Of a stretch of DNA of 64,000 nucleotides, positions 11,101 through 23,583 are shown piece after piece. The stretch lies in contig NC_090723.1 in the NCBI RefSeq assembly GCF_040954835.1, positions 3,606,001-3,670,000 of the forward strand, in the 5' to 3' direction. The notes beneath the pieces are model-generated. The model did no database searches and had not been told where the DNA came from. It saw only the letters and a list, made by a program, of their open reading frames with translations. Numbering within the stretch: position 1 is the stretch's first letter; each line of letters starts with the position of its first letter. Source of the DNA: Lepisosteus oculatus (lineage: Eukaryota; Chordata; Actinopteri; Semionotiformes; Lepisosteidae). The position numbers and the translations under genes are program-made.

Positions 11101-14100
11101 ATATGCCAAGAGTATTCTATTTTTTATCCTGTAGTGTTGGGGACATTCTTAGTGTTTCCTGTTCGATGGAAACCGGTGCTCTCTCAGAGAAGCTTTTCTG
11201 CCCAGTGACTCTCCTCTTACACCGTCTGTGACATCGTGTGTCATATATATAAGAACCAGACTGGATCGGGCAGGCCCGGATTGGTTCGCCAGAGGGACGA
11301 GGACTGTTAGATGCTGGCCCTCTATTCTTGCAGGCCAGTACGGGTTTTAGATTTGATCTGATCTGAGTCAGCTGATTCCAAGTTGGTGGGTGTAAAAAAA
11401 AAAATAAATAACCTGGAAGCTATTCTCCCTGCACTAGACTGGCTTAACATACTGATTTAATTCAATCTCCTGAGCTAAAGGCATGCGTTCATTTTCCTAA
11501 CCTTGTGAGAAAAGCACAGTGCCCAGGCAGAGCTGCGACAGGCCACTTATGTTTAAATGAAACTGTTGCGTTGCAGCAGAACACCAAGAAGAGGAAGCTG
11601 GAAGATGGGGCAGGAGATGACAACTGCCAAGGTGGGTTCCTGAGTGTCATTAGTGACGTCTAGGCTGGCGATTGTGTGTTGTGCCAAGCCGGTCTGCTGG
11701 ATGTGGTGCTTGTGCAGAGAAAGGTTGAGATGTCAAACTATTAAATGGGTGTCGTAGTTGCGTGGTAGTGTGCATGTGCCCTTTTTGATTGCTTACAAGT
11801 TAAAGGGGCTGTTTAAGGCATTTGCATATTTTTTCTATTTACATCCCTGTCCTACCTGCCCTACAATATGACTTGTGTGTGGTTTTCTACTGTGATACGT
11901 TTCCTAGACTAGGTCAAAGTAAGTAATGCAGAGTGTTATGCATTAGCCATTGAGAAGCCAATGGGGAAGTGCAATTACAATTGAGACCAAGAGGCTCTTC
12001 TGTACCCAAAGGGTTGTGGGCGTCTGAATCAAGCTAGCAAGCCAACCTGTTGAAGCTGATACCCTGGCTTCCCTTAAGGAACATTTGGATGAAAACCTGG
12101 ATCAATCAGCTGCCAACTACAAAACAAATGACCTTGTTTATAATGAGTCCTGTGTTATTTTGCTACTTTACTAGACTGCTCTCCAAGATCTTTCTTTCCT
12201 GCTGTACTTTTTTTTCAAATCCCATAGAATCAACATTTATTTTTCTGCTACACACCCAATTAGAAATAGCCAGCTGAGTTTTTGTATCTCAGTTTGTAGT
12301 CATGAATCCTGCAGCCGCACAGGGGAGAATGAGGAGGAGTAGGCAGTCTCCCCTAACCCATCCACATTGACTTGCAAGCCTCCTTCTTTGCACACGCAGG
12401 AGGGAATGGCGGTACCAAATGAAATGGGAGACCTCTCTGCCTTTAGGATGCCTGTTGCTTTGCTATAGTGATGTTGATTTCTTCTTCTGTGCAGTGACTG
12501 GCACCAAGGTGTTTGTGATGCCAGGGGGAATGATGAAGAGCAACAACAAGCTGGTGGACCTTATTGAAAAAGTCAAGCCGGAGATCAGAACCCTGATAGA
12601 GAAATGCAATACAGTAGGTTCCTGCTGGACACCTGGTGGATACTCCTGGAGATGTTGTTCATGTGTTGGACATTCCCAGAGATTCCTGTCTTCAGTCACT
12701 GTGTTCCAGAATCCAGCAGGTTTTCCAAGCTTCTTAAAGTTAAAATCTTTTCCATGCCAGGGGAATAGCTAATTGCTTCTTTAAATCACTGACAGTGAAT
12801 CAAGGCCCCGTGGTCCTCTCAGTGGCTAGAGATTGATACAGCTTTACATGTCATGATTTGGGACAAATGCTCAGCCTCATCTTATTAAGTCTTTTGCTTC
12901 TGACCACGTTGCTTTTAGTAAAATTGTGATCTGAATTGATCTGAAACCTGAAGTGAAAGCACTCCAAGGCTATTTTAAAAGGATTAGGAATGCCTGGCAT
13001 TTCCCCCCCATCAGGTGATGGTGCTAATCCAGCAGTCCATCCATGTTCTAACTGCTTCTTCCAATTAAGGGTCAAATGGCAGCCAGAGCTTATCCCAGCA
13101 AGCAATGAGTCTAAGACAGGGTACACCCTAAACTGGACACTGCCAGTATCTGCAGGGCACTGACATATGGACCAGTTTTCCCAGAAGCCAGTTGACCTAC
13201 TAGTATGTCTTTGGACTGTGTGAGGAAACTGGAGCACCCAGAGGAAACTTACCCAAACTTGGGGAGAACACCCCAAGTCCCCCAAACACTGGCATCAGCT
13301 TAGAGTGAAACAGACCCCTGCCGTGGATCTCTCCTGTTCCCTGGAGCTCTTCACACATTTCTTCTAAGAGGTACCTGTGTTCTGACCTGCATCAGTGATG
13401 GAAAGTATCTTAGAAGTTGCCAGTTGGGTCTGCCTGGAATGAATAATAATGTCACTCTTCTCAATATAATATTGAGAAGCTATTACAATAGTAATGTCAC
13501 TCTTCTCCTCTGTCTTCAACCTTAAGGTCAAAATGTGGGTCCAACTGCTAATCCCAAGAATAGAAGATGGCAACAACTTTGGCGTTTCTATCCAGGTAAT
13601 TAACTGGGCCTGAATAAAGCAGCACACTTTTGCTTTCAGGTAGTTTTCTAGGTTAAATATTTAAATGAAACTGTTGTTTTTTTTTTTAACCATACCAGTG
13701 ATTTCCAGGTTATAACAGTATTAACTTCAAAAGCTAAAATCATCAGTGGGAAATGGCTACCGATTTCTTTATCCTTAAAGGCTCTCCAAAGGCAAGCCAT
13801 TGTTTTTTTTAAATAACAGAAAACAGGAGCTATATAAATGTATTAGGAAAAGACATCAGCCTTAAGGTCACTCTTAAAGGTTTGCCTTGTTTGGATCCAT
13901 GGCACAAATCTGTGGTCAAGCTTTATAAGTGTGTATCCCCAAAACTGCCTTTGACAAATCAGTCATTTATGACCACAATTTAAGATTGATAGTCTGCAGG
14001 AAGCTGTTCGATCTCCCTACTGAATCCTGGGAACATGCAATACACCAGTAAGCATGTAAAATACCATTGTGAAGGACAGATGGTGGGCTGATGCTTTACT

Positions 14101-15724
14101 GTGTCTGCTCAGAGCAGATGTTACCAACTGTTCCTGTACTGTAGCAAGCAGACCTGGTACTGATGTGCTGCCTTCTTCACTAACTCTGAGACCGATGTGT
14201 ACAGTGTTTTCATTTGGTTCTTGCAATGAGCTGCTAGCTTTACAATGGCTCAAGGTGAAGTTTCTTACCTTCCCAATGCTGCCCCCTGCGCTCTTTCCCC
14301 CAGGAGGAGACGGTGGCTGAGTTGCGGACTGTGGAAGGCGAGGCGGCCTCATACTTGGACCAGATCTCGAGGTATAAATGGTTCAGTATCTTCTCCACCT
14401 GTTTCTTGTTTGACTACAGGAAACCATGCCAGTCTCTCATTGCACAGCCGTTCCATCCAGCAAGCAGGGACAGCAAATTCTGCTGCTGATTCTGCAAACA
14501 TTGCTTCTTCGGTATTAATGCTTTGATGACAGATGCTTTTAGAATGTATTTAATAAGCATTACCTTTATTTCAGGCGTGAGTCTTGTTCCTCTTTCCTCT
14601 CCTCTCTAGATACTACATTACAAGGGCAAAGCTGGTGTCTAAAATAGCAAAATATCCACACGTGGTAAGTTAGTGCCCCTTACTTCATGTAAACTCTAGA
14701 ATTTTGCTTGGTTTACAAAACCAGAAATATGTTGCAGATCCAAGACTGTCCAAATGCATTAAATGCTCTGATACAGAAGTGTCTCCTTGCAGCTAAATGG
14801 AAATGTGCAAATAAGAGTAAAAATAATGATAATTATTATTTATTATTATCATTCCTTACAGTTATATCATAAATGGAACACGAGAAACTAACATAAAATT
14901 ACCCTTTTAGTTCAGAATAGTTTTCAGTTCCTGCCCCACAGACCTGTTTTATAAATATTTAGTACCATCATAAGCCCTGTGTTATGAGTGAAGAAGTGTG
15001 CTCTCTCTGGGGTCTGGGTTACAGGAGGACTATCGGCGCACAGTGACTGAAATCGATGAGAAGGAGTATATCAGCCTGAAGATCATTGTGTCGGAGCTGA
15101 GAAATCAATATGTGAGTATCTCCTCCCTGATCCTTCTCTGTGATGCAATAGTGCAGAGCACCAGATTCTTTTATTTATATAGCAAAATCTATTAGGTTTA
15201 TAATATGTGGCTATTTCAATGCATGTGTATATATTACACGTGTACCTTGTGCCCTGCTTGAGGCCTGTAGCCCAGACATCAACACTTCAGACAGGGGTGA
15301 TGTGATTGGCCAGCTAGTGGCCCCCAATTATTTGGAGGGGGTATCCTTGACAGGTGGGGACAGTGATCCCTGTGGCTACTAGCAAAATGAGCATATACAT
15401 CACTGTCACATGCAGCCGCGTCAGCAGGGGAGCTGTGTAAAATGGCAGATGGCTTTGATCAGTGCTCTCGTGAGATTGAGCACTGTTCTCCTTCCACTGC
15501 CAACCGGCTGCTTGCGATTTATTTAGAGGGCGTCTCATCCCGTCTGTCCCGTCCTTTACCGAGACCGATAGCGGACCTTTTAAGCCTATTTGGTTCCATG
15601 GTAAAAGGCTGCAAAGTGACTGTCTAGTCCTCTCCTAACACAGGTCACGTTGCACGACATGATCCTGAAAAACATCGAGAAGATCAAGAGACCAAGAAGC
15701 AGTAACGCAGAGACCCTCTACTAG
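8169..15724 (+). CDS. psme3: Proteasome activator complex subunit 3 (PA28-gamma/REG-gamma)
   Basis: PSME3 forms the heptameric nuclear 11S cap that opens the 20S proteasome for ATP- and ubiquitin-independent degradation. Eleven coding exons with AG/GT borders and matching phases: 8169-8210, 9084-9116, 9220-9282, 10526-10630, 11577-11631, 12495-12613, 13527-13595, 14304-14371, 14610-14664, 15025-15111 and 15644-15724. They give 258 residues (human 254). Matches to the human protein include EDLVANFFPKKLLELD, PILNI, KCNTVKMWVQLLIPRIEDG, the activation-loop region NNFGVSIQEETVAELRTVE, and the C-terminus RPRSSNAETLY. The variable linker (about residues 80-98) is short and acidic with a basic KKRK patch, as expected for the gamma paralog's nuclear signal. 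The fifth exon has a tandem CAGCAG acceptor. The gene is complete and intact, and sits upstream of the amine oxidase as in human. Confidence 0.96.
9480..9715 (-). repeat. 5S-type SINE body fragment
   Basis: This stretch in the third PSME3 intron shares an ordered series of words with 2785-3035 and 57240-57770: AAGCCCA, AATCAGGACATTAGTT, ATCTCATCTGAA, a GTATTCCCTGTCCCCATAGTGGGG hairpin-like segment, and TTGCCCCCTGCTGG. The 5S-like head is not clear here. Confidence 0.45.
13029..13275 (-). repeat. L2-tailed SINE copy
   Basis: Reverse complement of the family: the tail words TCCATCCATGTTCTAACTGC and CAATTAAGGGTC, then CAGCAAGCAATGAG, ACAGGGTACACCCT, ATGTCTTTGGACTGTG and ACTTGGGGAGAACAC. It sits in the PSME3 intron before the seventh coding exon. 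Confidence 0.75.
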
Positions 15725-16820
15725 GAAGAGAGGGACTCCCCGCCAGCGTCCGAGCTGCCCTGGCTGGTTTCTGATCAAGCGGACTTGACCAAGCTGGCAT
15801 TGAACTGGCAGGGATTCAGAAAGCACAGGAGACATCAAGCTTTTATTGCTAGAATTAAAAACAACAAAAAAAAATGTGATGGTTTGCGGTTTTAAACCAC
15901 GGGTGTTCTTTTCCAAGAACACCCTTCGCAACTTTGACGGACACGCGTTTGGCACACGACTCGTGTGTGCCGAAGGACAGTGATGTTTAATTTAAATGTT
16001 TTTTCTCTCTGGGGGAAAAAAAGCTTTTATTAAGACGACACAATCTGAACCAAGGTCAATTCTGTCCCCTTTCACTGTCAAGACTTAAATCAAGTATTGG
16101 CACGAAAGCTGCTCCTTTTGCAGTGTGTGGCTTGAGGGATTCGGGAGGTTCTTTTTTTCTAGAGAGAAAAGTTTTCATTTCCCCCCCCCACAACATAAAA
16201 GGAATCGGAACCAGCTGGGTTTGAAAAGAAACATGGAAATTCCTTGTCATGTATCAACGTTGTGTTCAGACCAGTATGTCCCAGAATCACATCGCATTAG
16301 GGAGTCTGCTCTATTAAAGAAGAAAAACTAGATTGGAGTAAATTTTTATTCATTCTTTTCAAGCCTCTTTTTTTTTTTTAAATAGCTATTTTTTGGTTTG
16401 AGTATTGGTCAGTTACTATTTAAACAATGAACAATATTTGTTTTCAGTTTTCAATTCGTCCTGGTTTACCACTGCAGATGACAACTAGTAAGAAATCTGT
16501 GTTGAGCCCCCGTTAGGCAACTTTTAGAATCAAATGTTGGTTTGCTAACTGCTCTGAGACAGTCAGAAGCCTGTAAAACATTTGTCAGGTGGAAGTCCTT
16601 ATTTCCATTTCGGTTCTGTGTGCAGTACCTTGGAGGTAGACAAAGTTTTGGTTGACTTTTTTTTTATTTCAACAAGATGTCGATTCAGACAGGAGAGGTA
16701 CCTGTCACTTACCTATATTTTAGATATTTTGCCCTCCAACTCAAAACATCATGTTATCAGCTTCAAAATCTATCCGTGTTCACTTTTTTTAATGAAAAGT
16801 CATTATTTTACTTAATAAAA
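15725..16820 (+). promoter_or_regulatory. PSME3 3' UTR with polyadenylation signal
   Basis: About 1.1 kb of A/T-rich sequence follows the TAG stop and holds no other coding signal. A canonical AATAAA lies at 16814-16819; further AATAAA copies occur near 17203 and 17215. Human PSME3 also has a long 3' UTR. The exact cleavage site is not known from sequence alone. Confidence 0.4.
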
Positions 16821-18144
16821 TTATTTCAAAGCGTGTGCTTTTTACAAAAGCTTTTTTTAAAATGATGTATTCCCTTTCGTCCCACTGATCTCTTCCTGCT
16901 GTCTGCATACATCTTCCCTGGGTTATCCCAGAGCAAAGTTCTGGTTACTATCGGTTATTTGTAAGAGTCTTTCGTAGATAGAGTGAGTCGTCCAGTCTGC
17001 AGCGCCACTTAGTTTTTTCGAAGCCCCTAACGTGTATGTGATTGTTAACTATGCCTCTGCTTCAGCATCACAAAGTAGGGCATATGCATGTGCTTCAGGT
17101 GTCTGCTTCCCCTGTGGGTGTCAACAGCTTTGTGCAACGCTAATTTGTTTCCCCTGTTCACTTCCTCTACCATCAGCTTTGACAAAGGTGCTTGGTTTTC
17201 AAAATAAATTTTACAAATAAAAATCAAAACAGAGATGGTGACCAAATGCTACAGAAAAATATACAGCAAATACAAGACCTCATTCAAATGATCATGTTAC
17301 TGCATCTGGTTTGTTCTATTAATGGCTTGAACAGGCTGTGGAAGACCCTGAAGACTAGACTGGAAGCCTAGTATGAGGGAATGTGCCTGAGAAAGTAGCA
17401 AAATCAAAGCCAATGGAATGAACTAGAGGTTGTCAGGCCTGGCTTGTTAATTTTAGCCATAATGACTCCTTTCTCTGTGGCTCTTTTTTGATATCACCCT
17501 GTAACCAGAACGTTACAGCATGTTTACCAACATGAGCAGAGGGAGAGTGTTTATCTCATACCTATAGGCGTAATTGAGATTAAAAGCAAAATAAACTGTT
17601 TTTCTATACTGGGATGACTGCTGTACCATTGGCTCTGTGTATTGACATGTCAGTTTTTTCCTGTTTGAATAAAGGGCTTGTTCAGCACAAGCTGCTTAAG
17701 TGCAGCCCTGATAACTATGATCTGTTCTTGCCAGAAGAAACCGCTTATCTCTAGTGTTGCCACTACACTCACAGTGTAGGGGGAGGGCTCTACAGTACTA
17801 GGCACTTTAACGATAAAACTTACTGTTACTTTGCATTCTTCTGTTTTGGTTTCTTGCTATACAGTACACAGCTGTGCAAAAGCCTTAGACACAGTTGGAA
17901 GTTACAATATACACTGCAGTATGAAATGAAACCACTTACAACAACATCTTTGCAAAGTTATCAGGAAATGGCATTTTTTGTTGTAGCAGGAGTACTGACA
18001 TTTTATTGAACAGACGTGACAATAATTAGATTGGTTATGAAGAGGGAGCCCATTTTGATGATCACAGGCTAGTGCAACACCACTGGAAGCAATACAAATG
18101 ATAGATCATGCTTTCTGACCAATCTAATAAAATGCTTGCCTTTA

Positions 18145-18378
18145 TCAGATCCAAAGACATACTGGTAGGCTTTTGGGAAGACTCACCCTGGGTGTATGCT
18201 CATGTCTGTGTCTGTATGTGCCCTACGATGGACAGGCGTCCTATCCAGGGCGTGCCCTGCCTTGCACCTGTTGCACACCGGGACTGGCTCCAGCTCCTCC
18301 AACTGGAAGTTAACTGGAAGAAGAAGAACTGGCTCCAGCTGCTCCAAGACCATTAACTGGAAGAAGAAGAAAATGGAT
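18145..18378 (+). repeat. L2-tailed SINE copy, 3' half
   Basis: In forward orientation: CCAAAGACATACTGGTAGGC, CCCTACGATGGACAGGCGTC, CAGGGCGTGCCCTGCCTTG, then a locally duplicated tail (CTGGCTCCAGCTCCTCC and CTGGCTCCAGCTGCTCC) ending in AAAATGGATGG. Confidence 0.75.
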
Positions 18379-20569
18379 GGAATTAATATCATGCTTTGCA
18401 CCAGTTTGCAAATTCTGCCTTTCAGGAATCTTTGACATTCCTCTTGAAAGCCAGGGACCTGAATGTGCCAGGCAACACCGAGCTTGAAGAATCTATTCAT
18501 GCAAAAGACTTAGTATACTATTTTATCACATCATCTTCTAGACAATGTGTGGAAAAACAATAAAAAAGGCAAACAGAATGCTAGATATGTAGTTAACAGA
18601 TAAACAGTGTGCGATCTAAATCAAGAGATGTTAAGTTTTGTATAATGCACCAGTAAGAGTGTATTTAGGATATTGCGTATGATTATACATAAAGCATATC
18701 GCTGTTCTGGAATGTGTCCACAGGAGAGCAACCAAATACTTACGCATGTCCTATAGGTAAAAAAAATATTTTTAGGTAAGGACAAAGACTACAGGGGGAG
18801 CTTGAATCAAGTATTCAAAGTCTAGTATTAAAAAAGGAAATGTCAAAATACGAACCAGGGGACACGAAGGAAAACGAAGGGAAAATAAAATCAGTATGTT
18901 GGCTGGCAATACATGTTTGCTGAACTGGATGGTTATTATTACGCATGAAAATAAAGTCAGACGGCGAAAAATATAGGCCACTGTCCATGGCCAGGGAATG
19001 GTTACTTTTGCTGTTAGATGTGCCTTTTCTGCCACAGATCAGCAGGTGGCACTATGAAGCTAGCCCAAACACACAGTTGAAAACTTCGCTGGAAAGCGAA
19101 AGCTCAACGTGTGCGTATAACAAAGATGCGGAAAAGAGATTTTTGTACTTTAACGGGTCTGGAAAATCAGTTCAGGGTCTATTCAGTGTAGTGCTCCTCA
19201 AGTCCAGTCGTCAGCGTAGCGGTTGCGGATGATTTGAAAAACAAAACCTGCTGGACTGTCACCCTAAGAGCCGGTGTCGCTTCGGAAGAGGGATTCAGAA
19301 ATTCCCGATCCAGTTAGATAAACAGCAGCAAATTATTTCATTGAAGCGGTTTTTTAATTACTCGTGCACTAATTGATAATACGGTGGTTCGAGACGTCAT
19401 TTCATACTGGATAAAGGAGGAGGATGTAAAAAAATCCGCATCTTTAGTGGAGACGAAACCGCTGTGTGCCCTTGACGCACACAGACAACTACAGAAATAT
19501 TATTTCTAAATTTTATTTATTTTTTCTCGTAACTGTTGTGTTAACTGAGAGAACTAAATTACATGGCTGTATTTTCAGCAAAGTATAAGCAGAGCTTTAT
19601 GGAGCTGGGGATATTCCGCTCATCTTCCTCACGTTGTCACAGACTTTTAATACTCTAATCTGGTCCGATCTGGAAAAAAACTCATGTTGTCGAGGTTCTG
19701 AGACTGAAGTGCGTGGAAGGTTTATATAGACCCCCAGTCTGCAAAATATTGAACATCTGTCTTTGACGGGATTTGCACCGGTCGCACTCTTAATCACAAA
19801 GATTTTTTTTATTATTATTTCAGGTCTTTTTAAAACTGTCTTTCAACTTTAAAACTGTTACGAAACCTTTGCTAATGAGCAAGTCGCGGAACCTCACTCA
19901 GGCTATAATATAACCAGCCCTCCTGAAGGAGAATTTAAACACTGACTCACTGTGGGAGATGTCCGATATGGTTTCATTCCCACCTGTGTAGGTTCATCAT
20001 CATCAGGTCACCTGATAAGAGCTGTTAAATCCAACACAAGTGAGCAAATTCCTAATTAGCAAATTCAGGAGAGAATGCAATAATATACCCTAACGTAGGT
20101 ACTGTGTTTCTGCAAGAACTAAGTGCAGAAAATAGACTAAACCAGCAAGAAGATCATTTACAGGCACCAATTAGCAATGATGATCAAGGGCTCAGTTGGA
20201 CCACAAACCAGCAGACCGGGAGGTCCAACAGAACCAGGACTGAGAACCATTTCATTAGAGCAGAATTTTCTGCAATCCTGACAGCCCCAGGCCAGTAGGT
20301 GTTATACCGAACCTTTAAATCTTTACTTTTGAAAGACCTGGATCAGTTATACAGGAGGTGCATTCAATTCTGTAGTTCAGAGGTCAGTTTGGAACAAAAA
20401 AAATAGAACATTCTTCAGCCCATAGAAGTCCCAGGGCTCCCTTTTTAACACATGACCTCATTAATTGATCACTAATATGAGTGCACCTCAGTTCAAGTAA
20501 GTGGTTTAGAAGGATCAAGACACGAACTGGATTGGGGCTCTTTGGGAGCAGGGTTAGAGGGCTGTGACG

Positions 20570-20800
20570 AGCTGTAACCCAACCCAGCAAGCACATGACC
20601 TGAGCATCAGTCCATTGCTGGGCAAATCAGAGCTGCCAATTAACCTCAACAGTGAGACTGTGATCTGTGGGGAGAAGCCAGACCACCTGGAGGAAACGCA
20701 CAAGGACCTGGGGAGAACACCCAGACTCCACACAGAAGGTGCTCCCATCCCGGGTTGCAATCGAACCCAGGACCCAAGAGTTGGGAGGTAGGAATGCTGT
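20570..20800 (-). repeat. L2-tailed SINE copy, 5' part
   Basis: In reverse orientation: CCTGGAGGAAACGCACAAGG, CTGGGGAGAACACCCAGACTC, then CGAACCCAGGACCC, which reads as the tRNA-like B-box region on the minus strand. Confidence 0.6.
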
Positions 20801-21164
20801 TCTTCTAGCAATCATCACAAACAGATTGTTCTAAATCTGTTAACAATTAACAATGTACAGTCACAGTTCATGGACTTTTATCAGATTGGTTGTGTGCTGT
20901 TTAGGAAGCCCCTTTCAAACGTGTTGTGCATGTAAACGGTGTACACAGTACTAGGAAACATCTGGAAGCACTGAAGTCCGACTAGGGACCCTACAGAATG
21001 CAGACAAGAGCCCTCCCCCCCATGAAAGCAGAGGGGTCAGACTCAGGGCAGGGATGGGGTGTTACATTTCCACTGAACGTCAAAGGTTTGTAACTTTCTA
21101 TTTCTCCTTCTGGTGTGTTTTAATTTAAGAGGGAGACAGTATCACCCACAACCACATGACATTT

Positions 21165-21230
21165 ATTTTCAATAAGCGCTTGTCCAGTTCAGAGTCACAG
21201 AGGCCCATAATCTATCCCGGGAAATAGGCG
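21165..21230 (-). repeat. L2-type tail fragment
   Basis: A short reverse-complement piece of the tail: CAATAAGCGCTTGTCCAGTT, CAGAGTCACAGAGGCC, ATCTATCCCGGGAA. Confidence 0.4.
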
Positions 21231-22656
21231 GGTTTATTTATTGCCGTTTTCGTGTTGACTTCGCATGACTCGCCGGTAATTCCCCGCGAACTTGGCACGA
21301 CTCCCGCAGCTCAATTATCTGTACGAGAGCAGTTCTGCTTTGCTAAAATGTACCTTGAATTAGCTGTAATAACAGGATCTTGGGTTGCTAATGCGCGGCA
21401 CATTCTTGTAGGAACGGAGGAGTAGCCGAGACCAGAGCGAACAGCGCTGACAAATGTTTGAACACATTCCAGGGTTTATGGAAACGCTCCAGATCTCAGT
21501 GATATATTGGAAAGCAGTTGAATGCGATGAAACCGTGCAGTTTGTTTTTTCTCTCTCCTGAAACCCTGAGAACATAAAACCCGGAAATTTATTTGCACTG
21601 AGAGTGTGAGTGTTTTCTCATGGCTGGAAAAAAAAATCGCACTGATCGTGCAAGTCTCAAAACAGTTTCAGATTGGTCTGAGATTGTTTCCATTTACTGG
21701 TTTTCCAATTCAGCATTTTCATTAACAGCCTTCTGTAATTACTTTAACAGCAGTCAAATCCTATATCGCCAGACAAACGACGGCAGGAAGGGACGCACCT
21801 ACAGATAACTATGTACCAATAAAAAAAAGGTAAAAAAAATACACTCCTCAGTTTCCACTTGCCCCCTCTGTTCTAGGTCCTAAAGTGATCGGGCGAGATG
21901 GCTCTGCCTTGGTCATTCGGGGTTTAAAATACTCGTACCGGGAAATTAACACAACTGACACGCAGTTACCAAACGAGAGCCCTTCAGCCCTTTGATACGC
22001 TTTGCATAGCTGCGAGTCCAAATCAGGCTACGGCCTGTGTGCTGAGAAACACAAACCGGTTGAACTTTATTTAGAAGCGAGCGTGCTATTCATTTAATAA
22101 AGGGAGAATAAAACTGGCTGTATGAATACGCTTAAGCAAAGGTTAATGTTAAGCAAAGGTTAAGATCACCATACGGGCAATACACACCAAGACCGGGTCA
22201 TGAGAAGGACGGATCAGAGCCAAAGGAAGACGCCGTGGTAATTCTTCTTGAAGGTGGTCGGGTTCCAACTGGGGCATAGCGAAGTCTGACGAGTCGCACA
22301 GTATCCCGGTTCCTGTTCTGCACACTGGCTGCGAACATCGCTCCACGTTGCGACTGTTCGTGATTTATAGGTTTTACGCGCTCCGTCAGACGCCTAAAAC
22401 GTACAGGTTTAGTACCGGTACCGGTGGAAATTGATTAACACAAAGGGCTGTTTCAGAATCTGAGTAACGCCTTCCTTAATTTCGTTTACTCGAACAGTAG
22501 CGTTACCGTGGCGCACGAAGAATTACATTCAGATTAAATTGAACCCATTTCATGTTTTTTTTTCTTCCCTTCTCTCGGTCGCTCTTCAGCTGTTGGTGAT
22601 TTAAATTAAAGGTTCCCAATCCTGCTCCTAAGTGAAAAACTACGCCGATTTACGTA

Positions 22657-22916
22657 CTAAAATAACAGATCAGGTGGGTAGCTGCGTCAGCATGCGTAGG
22701 CTGCAAAGGAACAAGTAATAGGTTTATTCCATGCTGAAAAAAAGAAGAAAGAGAACACAACGTTTCGGCCGTGGAGCCTTCTTCAGGTGTGAAGAAGGCC
22801 CCACACAGGTGAGAAGGCCTCACACCTGAAGAAGGCTCCACGGCCGAAACGTTGTGTTCTCTTTCTTCTTTTTTTCAGCATGGAATAAACCTATTACTTG
22901 TTCCTAAAATAACAGA
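22657..22916 (+). mobile_element. Penelope-like insertion: 86-bp perfect palindrome with 13-bp TSD
   Basis: The element at 22670-22903 is flanked by the 13-bp direct repeat CTAAAATAACAGA (22657-22669 and 22904-22916), a target-site duplication. After a short leader (TCAGGTGGGTAGCTGCGTC...) comes a left arm (22707-22792) that is the exact reverse complement of the right arm (22820-22905, reaching into the duplication), with a 27-nt spacer. The right arm carries CTGAAGA (22826-22832), a small hairpin and GAAAC (22846-22850), which is the hammerhead-core arrangement known from the LTR-like ends of Penelope-like retroelements. It ends in an AATAAAC-containing tail. Inverted end pairs are typical of Penelope insertions. 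No protein-coding part is present. Family assignment is an inference. Confidence 0.65.
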
Positions 22917-23568
22917 ACCCCTGCGTTTTCATTTAAGCAGCAGGTGTAGATACCCAGGCTGGGAACCCGGGTTTAAGAGGCAGAAAAGAGCTATAATTTA
23001 GATGCCACAAAGCTACTTAAGTAGATGAATAAAAGCTTTTCTTTCCATATGTTAGGATTTAAAAGCATTGCATTACATTACATAGAGCGTGTAAATAGTT
23101 TATCTCCGAGATGCGCTTTTTCACAGATTATGCAAAAAGTTAGGGGATAGTTAACTATCTCTACAAAACTTCCGCCAGAGCACCTTCCCATTCCCAAGAC
23201 GCTTTTATGCACAGCTTTTTAAACAGAATAACATAAAACCGTTAACTGGGAGGCCTGAACTGGTGAGGATAGCGAGGATGTTTTTTTTTGGGGGGGGGGC
23301 AGACTTTGTTTGCCATCTCGAAGGAGCGCAGTGGGACAGAGATAGAGATCGACGTTTCCGTGCCTTGCGTGTGTGGGAGGCTGTCTCAGGTCTTGGAGCA
23401 GCGCAGCTGTGTGGACTAGGGGCTGGGAGGGGGAGGATTCATTTCGCTGTACGTGGCCTGGCTCCGCGCCTTCCTGTTGCTTCTCTGCGGGCTCTATCCC
23501 TATACTGTACCTCTCCAGACGTCCTAACGCATAGCCCCCACTGAGACGCGGCTGGGTTTTTATTTTAC

Positions 23569-23583
23569 AGGACACCAAAAAAG
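23569..23583 (+). promoter_or_regulatory. Splice acceptor in amine oxidase 5' UTR
   Basis: A pyrimidine-rich tract ending TATTTTACAG (AG at 23569-23570) lies 13 nt before the ATG, so the first coding exon probably begins at 23571 and a non-coding exon lies upstream. The CpG-bearing block at about 23260-23540 is a candidate first exon or promoter. The exact donor is not identified. Confidence 0.4.

Larger units (their letters stand above)
16860..23260. other. Intergenic, PSME3 to amine oxidase
   Basis: About 6.4 kb with no exon I can recognise. It contains the L2-tailed SINE pieces at 18145, 20570 and 21165 and the Penelope-like insertion at 22670, listed separately. The remainder is low-complexity A/T-rich or unrecognised sequence. 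Short open frames here show no family match. Confidence 0.5.

Noticed and set aside
12419-12772. 117-residue open frame around PSME3 exon 6
   Set aside because: It reads from intron through exon 6 into the next intron. Only 12495-12613 is coding.
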